In this document: one piece after another, positions 44,453 through 53,546 of the stretch
Numbering within the stretch: the stretch's first letter is position 1
Layout: the number at the start of each line of letters is the position of its first letter
The notes under the pieces: generated by a model
What the model saw: only the letters and a program-made list of their open reading frames with translations
What the model was told of the DNA's origin: nothing
Database searches by the model: none
Origin: Pseudomonas sp. GOM7
Lineage (GTDB): Bacteria; Pseudomonadota; Gammaproteobacteria; Pseudomonadales; Pseudomonadaceae
Direction: 5' to 3'
Length of the DNA: 64,000 bases
Assembly (NCBI RefSeq): GCF_026723825.1
Contig: NZ_CP113519.1
Location: forward strand, 2,294,001 to 2,358,000
Program-made: the position numbers and the translations under genes

Positions 44453-45082
44453 TCAATCGGTCAGAGTGGCCAGTGCGAACTGACTGGCGGAGTGCTGGGG
44501 GTTGGCGCGCAGGGCGCGGCAGAACCAGGCGTGCGCTTCCTCTTCGAGCAGGCGCATGACCTGGCAGGCCTGATCCATGGTGATGCCCACACCAATGGCG
44601 CCGTGGTTGCGCATCAGGTAGGCGTTGAGATGCGGGCGCACACGGCGGCTCACCAGCCAGGACAGCAGGCCGGAGCCGGACGGGCCGTAGGCGCACATCG
44701 GCGCTTGCGGGCCGATGACCTGGCGCGCCTGCTGGCCGCTGATCGGCAGTGGGCGGCCGAGCAGGGTGAAGGCGCTGGCGATGGGCTGGTGCGTGTGCAC
44801 GCTGGCCTGGCAGTCGGGCCGGGCCTTGAACATCCTGGCGTGCAGGCCGCTTTCCACCGAGGGCGAGCCCTCGCCGGAAAGTTGCTCGAGGCTGTCCAGG
44901 CGCAGGATGCAGATGTCGGCTGGGCGCATGCTGTAGTAGTCGCTCGCCGAAGGGGTGACGGCGAAGCGCTCGGCGTCGATGCGCAAGGCCAGGTTGCCGC
45001 CGATGCCGGCGAGAAAACCCTGGTCGGCCAGGGTCACGGCCGTGCGTACGATGACCTCCCTGGCCCGTTGTTCAAGCGTCAT
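44453..45082 (-). CDS. Class II aldolase/adducin-family protein
   Basis: This 209-residue protein has all the hallmarks of a fuculose-phosphate-type aldolase: GIGGNLALRID (about 26-36), the catalytic Glu E77 in VESGLHARMF, zinc ligands H96 and H98 in VHTHQP and H160 in MRNHGAIGVG. It would cleave a phosphorylated hydroxy-compound by retro-aldol reaction or decarboxylate/epimerise it. Its start overlaps the kinase stop by 11 bp, so kinase and aldolase are translated together and are likely consecutive steps. Confidence 0.87.
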   Translation of the reverse strand: MTLEQRAREVIVRTAVTLADQGFLAGIGGNLALRIDAERFAVTPSASDYYSMRPADICILRLDSLEQLSGEGSPSVESGLHARMFKARPDCQASVHTHQPIASAFTLLGRPLPISGQQARQVIGPQAPMCAYGPSGSGLLSWLVSRRVRPHLNAYLMRNHGAIGVGITMDQACQVMRLLEEEAHAWFCRALRANPQHSASQFALATLTD

Positions 45083-46664
45083 GAGTACCTCGATGCAGGT
45101 GTGCGTAGAAGGGCGCCAGCGCCTTGTGCGCGGCGCGGAAATTGGCGTAGCTGCTGGCGTAGCGCTCGGCGTTGAGGCGGTCGGGCTGGAACGAGCGACG
45201 GATCTCGACCCGTTCGGGAATGTCGCCGACGGCCATGGCATCGATGCCGATGCCGGCGATGAAGGCCGCGCCGCGGGCATTGGCCTGAATGGGGTGTTGC
45301 GGCAGGTGCACCGTGACCCCGAGCACGTCGGCGAAGATCCTGCACCAGACCTCGGACTGGCCACCGCCGCCGACCAGGGTGATTTCCTCGGATGGCTGGC
45401 CGATGAAGCCGTCCACCGCCTCCATCATCCAGCGGGTGTTTAGGGCAACGCCTTCGAGGAAGGCACGCACCATGTCCTCGCGGGCGTGTTCCAGGGTCAT
45501 GTTGACCAGGCCGGCGCGCAGGTTGCCGTCGTCCACCGGGCTGCGCTCGCCCATCAGCCAGGGCAGGTAGAGCAGGCCACGGGCGCCAGCCGGGACGCTG
45601 GCGGCCACTTCGTCGAGGATGCGGTAGACGTCCGGGCCGGCTTCGTTCTGCAGCAGCGCGTCCTTGGCGTAGAGGATGCGGTCGCGCAGGAAGCTGAGGT
45701 TGGCGCCGGCTGCCGACTGCATGGCGATCATCATGTAGCGATCCGGCAGGGCGCAGGGCAGGGCCGCGATCTGCCGCAGGACGTCGGTTTTCTTCTTCTG
45801 TACGTGGGCGCCGATCCAGGACGAAGTGCCGATGTACAGATGCAGGGCGTTGTCGCGTACGGCGCCAGAGCCCATGGCCGATGCGGTGGTGTCCACGGCG
45901 CCGGCCACCACCGGCAGGCCGACGCCCAGCCCGAGGCGTTCGGCCACCGGTTTGCGCAGCTCGCCGAGCACCTCGCAACAGCGCACCAGCTCGGGAAGCT
46001 GCGAGCGTTGCAGGCCGGCCATGCGCAGCAGACCGTCGTGGTAGCGGATGTTGCCGGGGTCGCGGTTGTCGGTGACCCAGGTGGTCAGCGCCGAATCGAC
46101 GGTGGAGGCGATGCGCCCGCTCAGGCGCAGGTTGATGAAGTCGAGGACGTTGAGGAACTTGTCGGTGCGCGCATACAGCTCGGGCATGGCATCGCGGATG
46201 AAGGCGATATGGCCGAACGGATCCTTGCCGGAAAGGGCCGGTGCGCCGCCGGTCAGACGCAGCCAGTGCCACAGCTTGATGGGGTCGTAGCCGGCCACGC
46301 GCGGCAGGATACCGCCGACCTGGCGCCTGACCGCGTCCTGGCCGCGCATGTCCATGTACAGCAGGGCGCGGGCCAGGGGCTGGCCATCGCGATCCACCGG
46401 CACCGTGCCTTCACCCTGGCAGGAGCAGCAGATGGCGACCACGGCCTTGTGCGCCGAGGTGCTGTCGAGCACTTCGGCGGCGCTGTCGAGCAGCGCCTGC
46501 CACCAGTCTTCCGGGCATTGTTCGACGCCTGAGCCGGCCAGCACATGGGTCTGTACCGGGCGAAAGGCAAAGGCCCTGACGCGGCCATCGAGGCCCACCA
46601 GTGCGGTCTTGCAGCCTGAGCTGCCGAGGTCTACCGCCAAGACCAATCGCGTGTCGTGAGTCAC
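45072..46664 (-). CDS. FGGY-family carbohydrate kinase
   Basis: This 530-residue sugar-kinase-fold protein shows the first phosphate motif LAVDLGSSGCKTALV, the second DTTASAMGSGAV, YIGTSSWIG, and the adenosine motif LVGGGGQSEVWCRIFADVLG. It belongs to the xylulokinase/LsrK-like FGGY group. The phosphate acceptor is unknown. The start is set at GTG 46664 (VTHDTRLV), because further upstream the frame runs into the operator and the divergent tetR. It is the first gene of the operon kinase-aldolase-aminotransferase-pseudoaldolase. Confidence 0.88.
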   Translation of the reverse strand: MTHDTRLVLAVDLGSSGCKTALVGLDGRVRAFAFRPVQTHVLAGSGVEQCPEDWWQALLDSAAEVLDSTSAHKAVVAICCSCQGEGTVPVDRDGQPLARALLYMDMRGQDAVRRQVGGILPRVAGYDPIKLWHWLRLTGGAPALSGKDPFGHIAFIRDAMPELYARTDKFLNVLDFINLRLSGRIASTVDSALTTWVTDNRDPGNIRYHDGLLRMAGLQRSQLPELVRCCEVLGELRKPVAERLGLGVGLPVVAGAVDTTASAMGSGAVRDNALHLYIGTSSWIGAHVQKKKTDVLRQIAALPCALPDRYMMIAMQSAAGANLSFLRDRILYAKDALLQNEAGPDVYRILDEVAASVPAGARGLLYLPWLMGERSPVDDGNLRAGLVNMTLEHAREDMVRAFLEGVALNTRWMMEAVDGFIGQPSEEITLVGGGGQSEVWCRIFADVLGVTVHLPQHPIQANARGAAFIAGIGIDAMAVGDIPERVEIRRSFQPDRLNAERYASSYANFRAAHKALAPFYAHLHRGTHDA

Positions 46665-46714
46665 CGTGGCCGCCTCTTTTTCATTTGCCTCTTCCCATTT
46701 CGTGACAGTCGAGT

Positions 46715-46741
46715 TAAAACATAAGCATTGCTCGTGTTTTA
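46715..46741. promoter_or_regulatory. 27-bp palindromic TetR operator
   Basis: The half-sites TAAAACATAAGCA (46715-46727) and TGCTCGTGTTTTA (46729-46741) match as inverted repeats at 11 of 13 positions around one central base. The site sits in the middle of the 89-bp gap between the divergent kinase and tetR genes, 12 bp before the tetR start. It would control both directions. Confidence 0.72.
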
Positions 46742-46753
46742 GAGGATGAAGCG

Positions 46754-47422
46754 ATGGATAAATCTTTGTCAAGCACCACCGAAAAGGTAAGGCGACCCCG
46801 CGAACCCAAGCAGCAACGCAGCCAGGAGCGCTTCGAGGCGATTCTGAAAGTGGCGTTGGATCTGATTGCCGCCAATGGCTACGAGGGGGTGTCGATGCGT
46901 GAGATTGCCCGCGAGGCCGGGCTGCCGATCGCGTCGCTGTACATGTACTTCCCGACCAAGCTGTCGATCGTCAAAGAGGTCTGGCAGCGCTACACCAGCC
47001 GCGTCAGCGAGTCACTGGAGCGTGATCTGCAGAAGATCGTCGACCCTGCCAACCAGGCCGACGCCGGACTGCTGATCGAGCGCTTGATCGACCTGATGCT
47101 GGATATCCAGACCAGCCACCCGGGCTTCATCGAGGTCTGGGGTTGCGTCGCCGCCGCGCCCGAACTGCGCGAACTGAACCTGGCCGACACCCTGCGCTCG
47201 GTGGAGATGATGGCCACGGCGATTCGCAGCGCCAATCCGGCCATCGACATCGAGCAGGCCGAAGGCCTGGCCATGGTGCTGTGCGAGGGGGCGAGCTCGG
47301 TGACCAAGCTGATCCTGACCCTGGCGCCGGAGCAGCGCCCGGCCCGGATCAGGCAGCTCAAGCGCAGCCTGCACTTCATCTACAGCGCCACGCAGGCGGC
47401 GTTCGACAAGCGCGAATCCTGA
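46754..47422 (+). CDS. TetR-family regulator of the kinase/aldolase operon
   Basis: This 222-residue protein has a basic N-terminus and a TetR HTH (FEAILKVALDLIAANGYEGVSMREIAREAGLPIASLYMYFPTK, residues about 28-70 in total). The C-terminal helical domain probably binds the pathway substrate or a product. It is divergent from the kinase with a strong palindrome between them, which supports autoregulation and operon control. The DUF1302 gene follows 87 bp later and may be regulated separately. Confidence 0.9.
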   Translation: MDKSLSSTTEKVRRPREPKQQRSQERFEAILKVALDLIAANGYEGVSMREIAREAGLPIASLYMYFPTKLSIVKEVWQRYTSRVSESLERDLQKIVDPANQADAGLLIERLIDLMLDIQTSHPGFIEVWGCVAAAPELRELNLADTLRSVEMMATAIRSANPAIDIEQAEGLAMVLCEGASSVTKLILTLAPEQRPARIRQLKRSLHFIYSATQAAFDKRES

Positions 47423-47509
47423 TTCCAGAGGTCCTGCCCTGCCCATGGCCAGGGCCTCGGATTGTTGTACCCAATAAGTGCAATGACCTCATAACCGCTA
47501 GGGGGCTGT

Positions 47510-49318
47510 ATGTTGCGCAATAAGAAGAACAAAGTCATAGCAGTCGGTATGGGGCTCTGGAGTATCCAGGCCCCGGCATTCGAGATCGATACCGGGCCGG
47601 ATGTCACCACCACGCTGGAAAGCGTCGTGGAGTTCAGCTCGGTGTATCGCACGGAGTCGCCCGAACGCATCCAGCGTGACGGCCAGAATCTCTTCATCAA
47701 CGAGAACGATGGCAGCGAGTACTACAAGGGCTTCGTCTCCAACGAGGTCAAGCTGACCTCGGAGCTGCATGTGCGTACCGATCAGGATGGCCTGCTGCTG
47801 CGCGGCACGGCCTGGTACGACACGCAGATCATGGACAACGACCCCAGTGGCGATGACTTCGACACGCACAACGGTGATAGCGGCGAGCGCTTTCCCTCGG
47901 ATTTGCGCAATCGTGCCGGGCACCGGGCACGCCTGCTCGATGCCTACGTCTACACCAATCGCTCCCTCGGCGACATGCCGCTGAGCCTGCGCCTGGGGCG
48001 CCAGGTGATCAACTGGGGGGAGGGTATCTTCTATTCCGACGGCATCAACGTCATCAACCCGGTGGATATCGGCCGCATCGTGCTGCCCAACGCCAGCCTC
48101 AAGGAAGCGCTGCTGCCCACCAACATGATCTCGGCGCAGCTCGGCCTCACCGACTCGCTGAGCGTGGAGGGCTTCTACGGCCTGGAATGGAAGGGCCATG
48201 AGATGATCCCGACCGGGGCCTTCCTCAACGATCAGGACTACTTCGGCAAGGGCAGCAATGGCGTGCTGCTGGATCTGCGTGACGCCCTGCAGGCGCAAGG
48301 AGTGCCGGCGGAGCTGGTGCCCGGCCTCAATGGCGTCGACGGCGTGGTGGCCGGGGCACGCTATGGCCGCGAGCACGAGGCGCGTGACGATGGCCAGTTC
48401 GGCCTGGCCCTGCGTTATATCGTCGAGGACTGGAACAGTACCGAGTTCAGCCTCTACTACCTCAATTACCACAGCAAGGTGCCGTTCCTGCGTGTGCAGA
48501 AGGGGCAGTCATTCGCCTGCAGTGGCGGGGGGGGCGGTGGACGTTTCAGTGACCTGTGCGACCTGACCCAGCTCGTCGATCCCAGCTCGGTGCCATTGGT
48601 CGATGGCCTGGCATATCTGGATACCACGCGCTACGACTTCATCTATCCCGAGGACATTCGCCTGTTCGGCTTCAGCGTCTCGGGCACCATCGGTGATACC
48701 AGCGTTGCCGGTGAGCTGGCCTATCGGCCCAATGCGCCGCTGGAACCGTCGATGACCTACGAGCTGGGGCTGTTGGCCAATGGCGCGCTGACGGCGGGCG
48801 GCGCCAGTGGCGCCAGCATCGACCTGGGCGAGTTCGGCGATGGCTCGGCCAATGATTCGCGCCGCAGCATCGACCTCTACAAGCGTCACGAGCTTTATAC
48901 CGGCTCGATTTCCACCATCCACAGCTTCGGCCCGGGCCTGGGCCTGGATGACCTCACCCTGCTCGGTGAAGTCGCCTTCAACCATGTGCCGGGCAGTCTG
49001 CTGGATTCGCCCAACTACGCCTACCTGGACTCGTTCGCCTGGGGCTACACGGTGAACTTCAGCGGCCTGTGGCGCAATGTGCGGCCCAACCTCAACCTGC
49101 GCCCGGGCCTGACCTTCCGCCAGGACGTGTCCGGCACCTCGCCGGCGCTCAACGAGAACTTCATCGAGGGGCGCAAGTCCGCCACCCTGGAGTTGGCCGC
49201 CCTGTATGGCCAGACCCTTGGCGCCAAGCTGAGTTACACCTCGTTCTGGGGCGCGCGCAAGGAAAACCCGCTGATCGACCGTGACCATGTCGCACTGAAT
49301 CTTTCCTACTCCTTCTAA
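47510..49318 (+). CDS. DUF1302-family outer-membrane protein
   Basis: This 602-residue protein has a signal-like N-terminus (KVIAVGMGLWSIQAPAFE), then a beta-rich sequence with repeated amphipathic strands, DUF1302 signatures (LRLGRQVINWGEG, NVINPVDIGRI) and a C-terminal Phe (NLSYSF), as in a barrel. DUF1302 genes are typically paired with DUF1329 genes, as here, often near lipid, steroid or aromatic catabolism. A glycine-rich insertion (SGGGGGGRF, about residue 340) sits in a predicted loop. The transported substrate is unknown. Confidence 0.85.
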   Translation: MLRNKKNKVIAVGMGLWSIQAPAFEIDTGPDVTTTLESVVEFSSVYRTESPERIQRDGQNLFINENDGSEYYKGFVSNEVKLTSELHVRTDQDGLLLRGTAWYDTQIMDNDPSGDDFDTHNGDSGERFPSDLRNRAGHRARLLDAYVYTNRSLGDMPLSLRLGRQVINWGEGIFYSDGINVINPVDIGRIVLPNASLKEALLPTNMISAQLGLTDSLSVEGFYGLEWKGHEMIPTGAFLNDQDYFGKGSNGVLLDLRDALQAQGVPAELVPGLNGVDGVVAGARYGREHEARDDGQFGLALRYIVEDWNSTEFSLYYLNYHSKVPFLRVQKGQSFACSGGGGGGRFSDLCDLTQLVDPSSVPLVDGLAYLDTTRYDFIYPEDIRLFGFSVSGTIGDTSVAGELAYRPNAPLEPSMTYELGLLANGALTAGGASGASIDLGEFGDGSANDSRRSIDLYKRHELYTGSISTIHSFGPGLGLDDLTLLGEVAFNHVPGSLLDSPNYAYLDSFAWGYTVNFSGLWRNVRPNLNLRPGLTFRQDVSGTSPALNENFIEGRKSATLELAALYGQTLGAKLSYTSFWGARKENPLIDRDHVALNLSYSF

Positions 49319-49333
49319 CCAGTGGTATTCGCC

Positions 49334-50695
49334 ATGAACAAACATGCTTTCCGTGTAGGCAGCCTGGTGCTCGCTTGCAGCGTGCTGTTGCCCTTGCAGG
49401 TTCAGGCCAAGGTGACGACCGAACAGGCCGCTCAGCTTGGCAACCAGCTCACCCCCTTCGGGGCCGACCCCAAGGGCGATGCCGCGCAGGGCATTCCCGA
49501 GTGGAGCGGCAAGCTCGCCGCGCCGGCCGGTTATGCCGGGCCGGGCAGTTTTCACGTCGACCCCTTCGCCGGGGAGAAGCCCCTGCGCGTGATCGATGCG
49601 CAGAACATGGTCGCCGATGCCGAACACCTGAGCCCGGGCGTTCAGGCGCTGCTCAAGGCCTACCCGCAGACCTTCAAGGTGCCGGTCTATCCCAGCCACC
49701 GCACGGCTGGTGCGCCTGAGCGAGTCTACGCGAACACCCGCAAGAACGCTCTGCAGGCCACCCTGGCCGAAGGCGGCAATGGCCTGGCCAATGCCTATGG
49801 CGGCATCCCTTTTCCGATTCCGGCCGATGGCCGTGAGGCGATCTGGAACCACATCGCACGTTGGCAGGGGGATTACATCAATGAGGTCGCCACCACCGCG
49901 CAAGTGGATACCCAGGGCGGCTTCTCCATCATCCGTGAACGCATACGCCTGCTGTCGAACTACTACGACCCGAGCAAGGACGCCAGCAGCCTGAACAACC
50001 TGCTGTATTTCTTCGACAGCGAGTTGCTGCCGCCCTCGCGTGAGGCGGGGCGCAAGCTGTTGGTGCGCGAAACCATCGACCAGGTGGCGGAGCCGCGTTC
50101 GGCCTGGGTCTACAGCCCAGGGCAACGGCGTGTGCGACGTGCTCCGACGCTGGCCTACGACACTCCCAGCGATGGCATCCTGGCCGACGACACCGACATG
50201 TTCAACGGGGCCACCGACCGCTACGACTGGAAGCTGCTGGGCAAGCAGGCTCTGCTGGTGCCCTACCACAACTACGTCATGGAGCAGCCGGGGCTGGCGC
50301 TGGAAAAGCTGGTCAAGCCCGGGCACCTCAACCCCGATTTCACCCGTTGGGAAATGCACCGCGTATGGGTAGTGGAAGCGACGCTGCGGCCGGGCCAGCG
50401 CCATGTGCATGCCAAGCGCCGCTTCTATCTGGACGAGGACAGTTGGTACGCCCTGATGGTGGAAAACAGCGACGCCCGTGGCGAGCTGTGGCACGTCAAC
50501 CTGGCCTTCACCAAGAATGCCTATGACGTCCCGACCATCACCCCGGTGAACATCGTCTATCACGACCTGATCGCCCACAGCTACACGGTGATCGGCCTGC
50601 GCAACAACGAGAAGGCGCCGCGCGAGTTCCAGCTGACGCCGCCACCGGCCAGCTACTGGACGCCTGCCAATCTGAGGCGTACCGGCACGCAGTGA
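49334..50695 (+). CDS. DUF1329-family exported protein (LolB-like fold)
   Basis: This 453-residue protein has a clear signal peptide (FRVGSLVLACSVLLPLQVQA) and the DUF1329 pattern: LTPFGADPKGDAAQGIPEWSG at the mature start, AWVYSPGQRRVRRAPTLAYDTP, DMFNGATDRYDWKLLGKQ and RRFYLDEDSWYA. It likely forms a periplasmic lipid-binding beta-sheet partner of the DUF1302 barrel. It starts 15 bp after the DUF1302 stop. A terminator follows at 50714-50743. Confidence 0.88.
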   Translation: MNKHAFRVGSLVLACSVLLPLQVQAKVTTEQAAQLGNQLTPFGADPKGDAAQGIPEWSGKLAAPAGYAGPGSFHVDPFAGEKPLRVIDAQNMVADAEHLSPGVQALLKAYPQTFKVPVYPSHRTAGAPERVYANTRKNALQATLAEGGNGLANAYGGIPFPIPADGREAIWNHIARWQGDYINEVATTAQVDTQGGFSIIRERIRLLSNYYDPSKDASSLNNLLYFFDSELLPPSREAGRKLLVRETIDQVAEPRSAWVYSPGQRRVRRAPTLAYDTPSDGILADDTDMFNGATDRYDWKLLGKQALLVPYHNYVMEQPGLALEKLVKPGHLNPDFTRWEMHRVWVVEATLRPGQRHVHAKRRFYLDEDSWYALMVENSDARGELWHVNLAFTKNAYDVPTITPVNIVYHDLIAHSYTVIGLRNNEKAPREFQLTPPPASYWTPANLRRTGTQ

Positions 50696-50713
50696 CCTGT
50701 TGCAGCACTGCAA

Positions 50714-50743
50714 ACAAGAGGCCCGCAAGGGCCTCTTCGTGTT
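50714..50743 (+). terminator. Intrinsic terminator after the DUF1329 gene
   Basis: A perfect 9-bp stem AAGAGGCCC (50716-50724) / GGGCCTCTT (50729-50737) has a GCAA tetraloop and is followed by CGTGTTT. The run of T is weak but the stem is strong. Confidence 0.75.
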
Positions 50744-50817
50744 TATGGGCCTGCCACGATGACGGTCTGAACGCATGTCGCTGACTGGCGCAAGGGAAGC
50801 TGCGTAGCGGACAGATG

Positions 50818-50862
50818 ATTATATTATTGACTTAATATTTTAATTAAATTAAATATTTAATC
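50818..50862 (+). promoter_or_regulatory. AT-rich palindromic promoter region of the binding-protein gene
   Basis: This is a 45-bp stretch of almost pure A/T in a GC-rich genome. It contains TTGACT (50827-50832) as a possible -35 and TAAATA at 50850-50855 as a weak -10 (17-bp spacing). Bases 50832-50860 are close to a palindrome. The TATTGACT part recurs upstream of the serine-hydrolase gene at 54230. Confidence 0.45.
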
Positions 50863-50943
50863 GCCTGTCGTTATTTGGTCGCTATGCGACGGCCAAGTCC
50901 TCAAGCCGGGCTAACTCTAATAAAGATGAATGGGGAGGGTGGG

Positions 50944-52059
50944 ATGGCTGCTACAGGCTATCGGTTCGGCTACGGCTCGATGCTCTTCCTGCTAGTGAGC
51001 TGGATGCTTACGGCTACACAGGCCTGGGCCAGCGAGGTGCAGATCTACAACTGGCTGCAATACCTGCCCAAGGAAATTCTTGAGGATTTTCAGCGTGAAA
51101 CCGGCATCCGTCCGCGCTACGTCGAGTTCGAGTCCAGACTGGCCATGGAGAACAAGCTGCTGACCGGTAACTCCGGCTACGACGTGGCATTTCCTGGCAG
51201 CACCAGCCTGCGCAAGCTGATCATCGCCAATGCCGTGCAACCGCTGCGGCGCGACGCTCTGAGCAACTGGCAGTATCTCGATGGGGCTTTCATGAAGAGC
51301 CTCGAGGAGTCCGGCGACCCGCGCAACCGCTATGCCGTGCCTTATCTCTGGGGCGCAACCCTGTTCGGTTATGACGCCGACAAGCTCGATGCGCTCTTCG
51401 CCGGTAACGTTCCGGCTTCCTGGGATCTGCTGTTCAAACCGGAGAATGCGCGCAAGCTGGCGGGTTGTGGCATCGGCATCATCGATGCCCCGGATGAGAT
51501 CCTGCCGATTGCCCTTAACTACCTCGGGCTGGATCCCAACGGCCATGAACGTAGCGACTACCGGGCCGCGCAACAGCTCATGCAGAGGCTCAGGCCAGCC
51601 GTGCGCTACTTCGATTCGGAGCGCTATGGGGCTGACCTGGCCAACGGCACGATCTGTTTCGGCGTCGGTTGGTCCGGTGGTTTCGTGCAGGCCCGGCAGA
51701 TGGCCGCGAGTGCCGGGCGCAAGGTGCGCTTGAATATGGTGGTGCCAAAGGAGGGATCACCTTACTGGTCGGATGTCATGGTGGTGCCCAGCAAGGCGCC
51801 GAATCCGGCAGAGGCCCATGCCTTCATCAACTACATCCTGCGCCCCGATGTCATTGCTCGCATCAGCCTGCAGCTTGGCTATCCCGCACCCAGTGTCATG
51901 CCACCGCACAAGTCGACTGCCGATGATCCACGCGGGCAGCTAATGCAGGCCGCCGAGCAGCAGCGATTCTTCACCATCACGCCTGTTCCGGAGTCCGTCG
52001 AGCGGATCAGAGCGAGGGTCTGGCGCAACATGCAAAGCCATCAGGGGAGTGCTGAATGA
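50944..52059 (+). CDS. Polyamine-type ABC transporter substrate-binding protein (PotF/SpuD-like), first paralogue
   Basis: This 371-residue protein has a signal peptide (LFLLVSWMLTATQAWA) and a PotF/SpuD-type periplasmic binding fold: VQIYNWLQYLPKEILEDFQRETG, LLTGNSGYDVAFPG, NRYAVPYLWG and GWSGGFVQARQMA. The nearby 57070 gene is a clear paralogue. There is no permease or ATPase gene in the window, so it must work with a distant transporter or as a sensor. The ATG at 50944 is preceded by GGGAGGGTGGG; longer frames are less likely. Its last codon overlaps the DUF3237 start. Confidence 0.87.
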   Translation: MAATGYRFGYGSMLFLLVSWMLTATQAWASEVQIYNWLQYLPKEILEDFQRETGIRPRYVEFESRLAMENKLLTGNSGYDVAFPGSTSLRKLIIANAVQPLRRDALSNWQYLDGAFMKSLEESGDPRNRYAVPYLWGATLFGYDADKLDALFAGNVPASWDLLFKPENARKLAGCGIGIIDAPDEILPIALNYLGLDPNGHERSDYRAAQQLMQRLRPAVRYFDSERYGADLANGTICFGVGWSGGFVQARQMAASAGRKVRLNMVVPKEGSPYWSDVMVVPSKAPNPAEAHAFINYILRPDVIARISLQLGYPAPSVMPPHKSTADDPRGQLMQAAEQQRFFTITPVPESVERIRARVWRNMQSHQGSAE

Positions 52060-52547
52060 ACATGCTCAACAATGCATCGGGTGTAGTGCTCGAGTGGGTC
52101 ATGAGCCTCAACGTGCTGATCGCCGAGGGTGAGGTGGTGGGGCATTGCGCCGATGGCTTGCGCGTTAACTACCCGATCATCGGTGGCACCTTCGAGTGTC
52201 GTGAAGCGAAGGGCCATGTGCTGCCTGGTGGTGCCGACACCTATCGGCTCAGGCCCGATGGCATCGGCGAGCTGGATGCGCGCTACAGCCTGATGTGCGA
52301 AGACGGCAGTCTGATCAACGTGCACAACCTCGGGTTGTTGCGGCTGACTGAGGCGGGCAAGGCCATGGAGGCACGTGATATCTGGCCCATTCCCGAAAGC
52401 GAATACCTGTGCACCTGCACGCCACGCTTTCAGGTCGCCGAAGGTGAGCTGGGCTGGCTGACCCAGCAGACCTTCACTGGCCTGGTGCATTACCCCACGG
52501 CGGATCGGGTGCAGATTCGCTGCTTCGCGCTGGCGCCGAAACCGTGA
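52056..52547 (+). CDS. DUF3237-family protein
   Basis: This 163-residue protein shows the DUF3237 core: IIGGTFECREAKGHVLPGGADTYRLRPDGIGELDARYSLMCEDGSLINVHN. Such proteins are small beta-barrels of unknown activity, found in catabolic clusters. It overlaps the binding-protein gene by 4 bp (ATGA), so both are made from one message. That links its role to the molecule bound by the 50944 product. Confidence 0.82.
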   Translation: MNMLNNASGVVLEWVMSLNVLIAEGEVVGHCADGLRVNYPIIGGTFECREAKGHVLPGGADTYRLRPDGIGELDARYSLMCEDGSLINVHNLGLLRLTEAGKAMEARDIWPIPESEYLCTCTPRFQVAEGELGWLTQQTFTGLVHYPTADRVQIRCFALAPKP

Positions 52548-52620
52548 GTAGGCGCTGGGGCGTTTAGGGCATCTCTAAAGACCTAAGCGGCGGCTGTAGG
52601 GATGCGGGAGGTTGGGTGTT

Positions 52621-53484
52621 GATACCGGACTGGCAAGTTTGTGTGTTTGTTTGGTGTTCTTGACGCCGCTTTGGGTGTTTTCAGATATTCCGGGTTTCGC
52701 CCCCTCGGGCGACTCACTTTTCTTTGAACTCGGATTGCCGCCCAGCGCAAAGAAAAGTAAGCAAAAGAAACGCACCCCCGCCATCCGGAACTAGGCGTCC
52801 CCGTTATGCTTCGCTCGACTTCCCTCACTCCGGCATCGCTCCGTGGTCGGCTTACAAGGGCCATCCCTGGCCCTTTAAGCGGGGCCGCCATCGGTATCTC
52901 GCGGCATCCATGCCGCTCGCCCCCTGCGCAATGCCTACGTTCGGCCTCCTGAAGGGGGAGTTAGCGCGCCTGAACGTACATCGGTTCCGGGCATGCCCGG
53001 CGTGCTCTGGTAATAGTGGATCCATGACGTGGTCGCCGGGTTAAACCAATACTTTCATTCGCGTAGTTTCATTCGCTTGAATAGCTTGCCGGCCTTCAGC
53101 CGGCATTCTGGTCAGCCCTAAGGCTGACCTCATGTGCAACCACTCCGTGCTACTTCTGGGTTACCTCGGGTTCAGGCGCGTGCAGAGCCCGCCCAGGAGG
53201 GTGAGCGGAATCGTCGTGGAAGAGGTTGAGCGACATGGATGTCGCAAGAGCCGCGATGGGCCATGGATGGCCCACCGTCGGTGGGCCGCATCCGGTCGGG
53301 CCTCTGGAACGGCGATGGAGTGAGCGAACCCTCGCGTAGCGAGGGCCGGATGACCGGGCGCAGGGTTTTGGTTACTTTTGCCCGCAAAAGTGACTCGCCC
53401 GGGAGGGCGAAACAGAAGCTATCAGCGAAACGCCAATAAGCAGCTTGAACACCGAAAACCACACAAACTTGCCAGTCCGGTATC
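52621..53484 (-). repeat. Twin-arm structured repeat, copy D (T2-centre-T1)
   Basis: This 864-bp copy is flanked by a perfect 23-bp inverted repeat (52621-52643 and 53462-53484) that includes GGACTGGCAAGTTTGTG. It is in the opposite orientation to A and C. T2 arm: ACTTTTCTTTG/CAAAGAAAAGT around 52727-52758, AAGGGCCA/TGGCCCTT near 52857-52877, GCGGCAT/ATGCCGC near 52901-52916. Centre: GCCGGC and GTCAGCC hairpins near 53089-53127. T1 arm: GCGACAT/ATGTCGC near 53230, GGGCCA/TGGCCC, CCCTCGC/GCGAGGG at 53329-53345 and the CTTTTG/CAAAAG stem near 53370. It lies between convergent genes. The 999-bp gap holds nothing else. Confidence 0.87.
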
Positions 53485-53546
53485 CAGACTGACTTGCCGA
53501 TATCCCGCAAAGAACCAGTTCGTCCTTCAGTGGCTCAGACCTGCGC

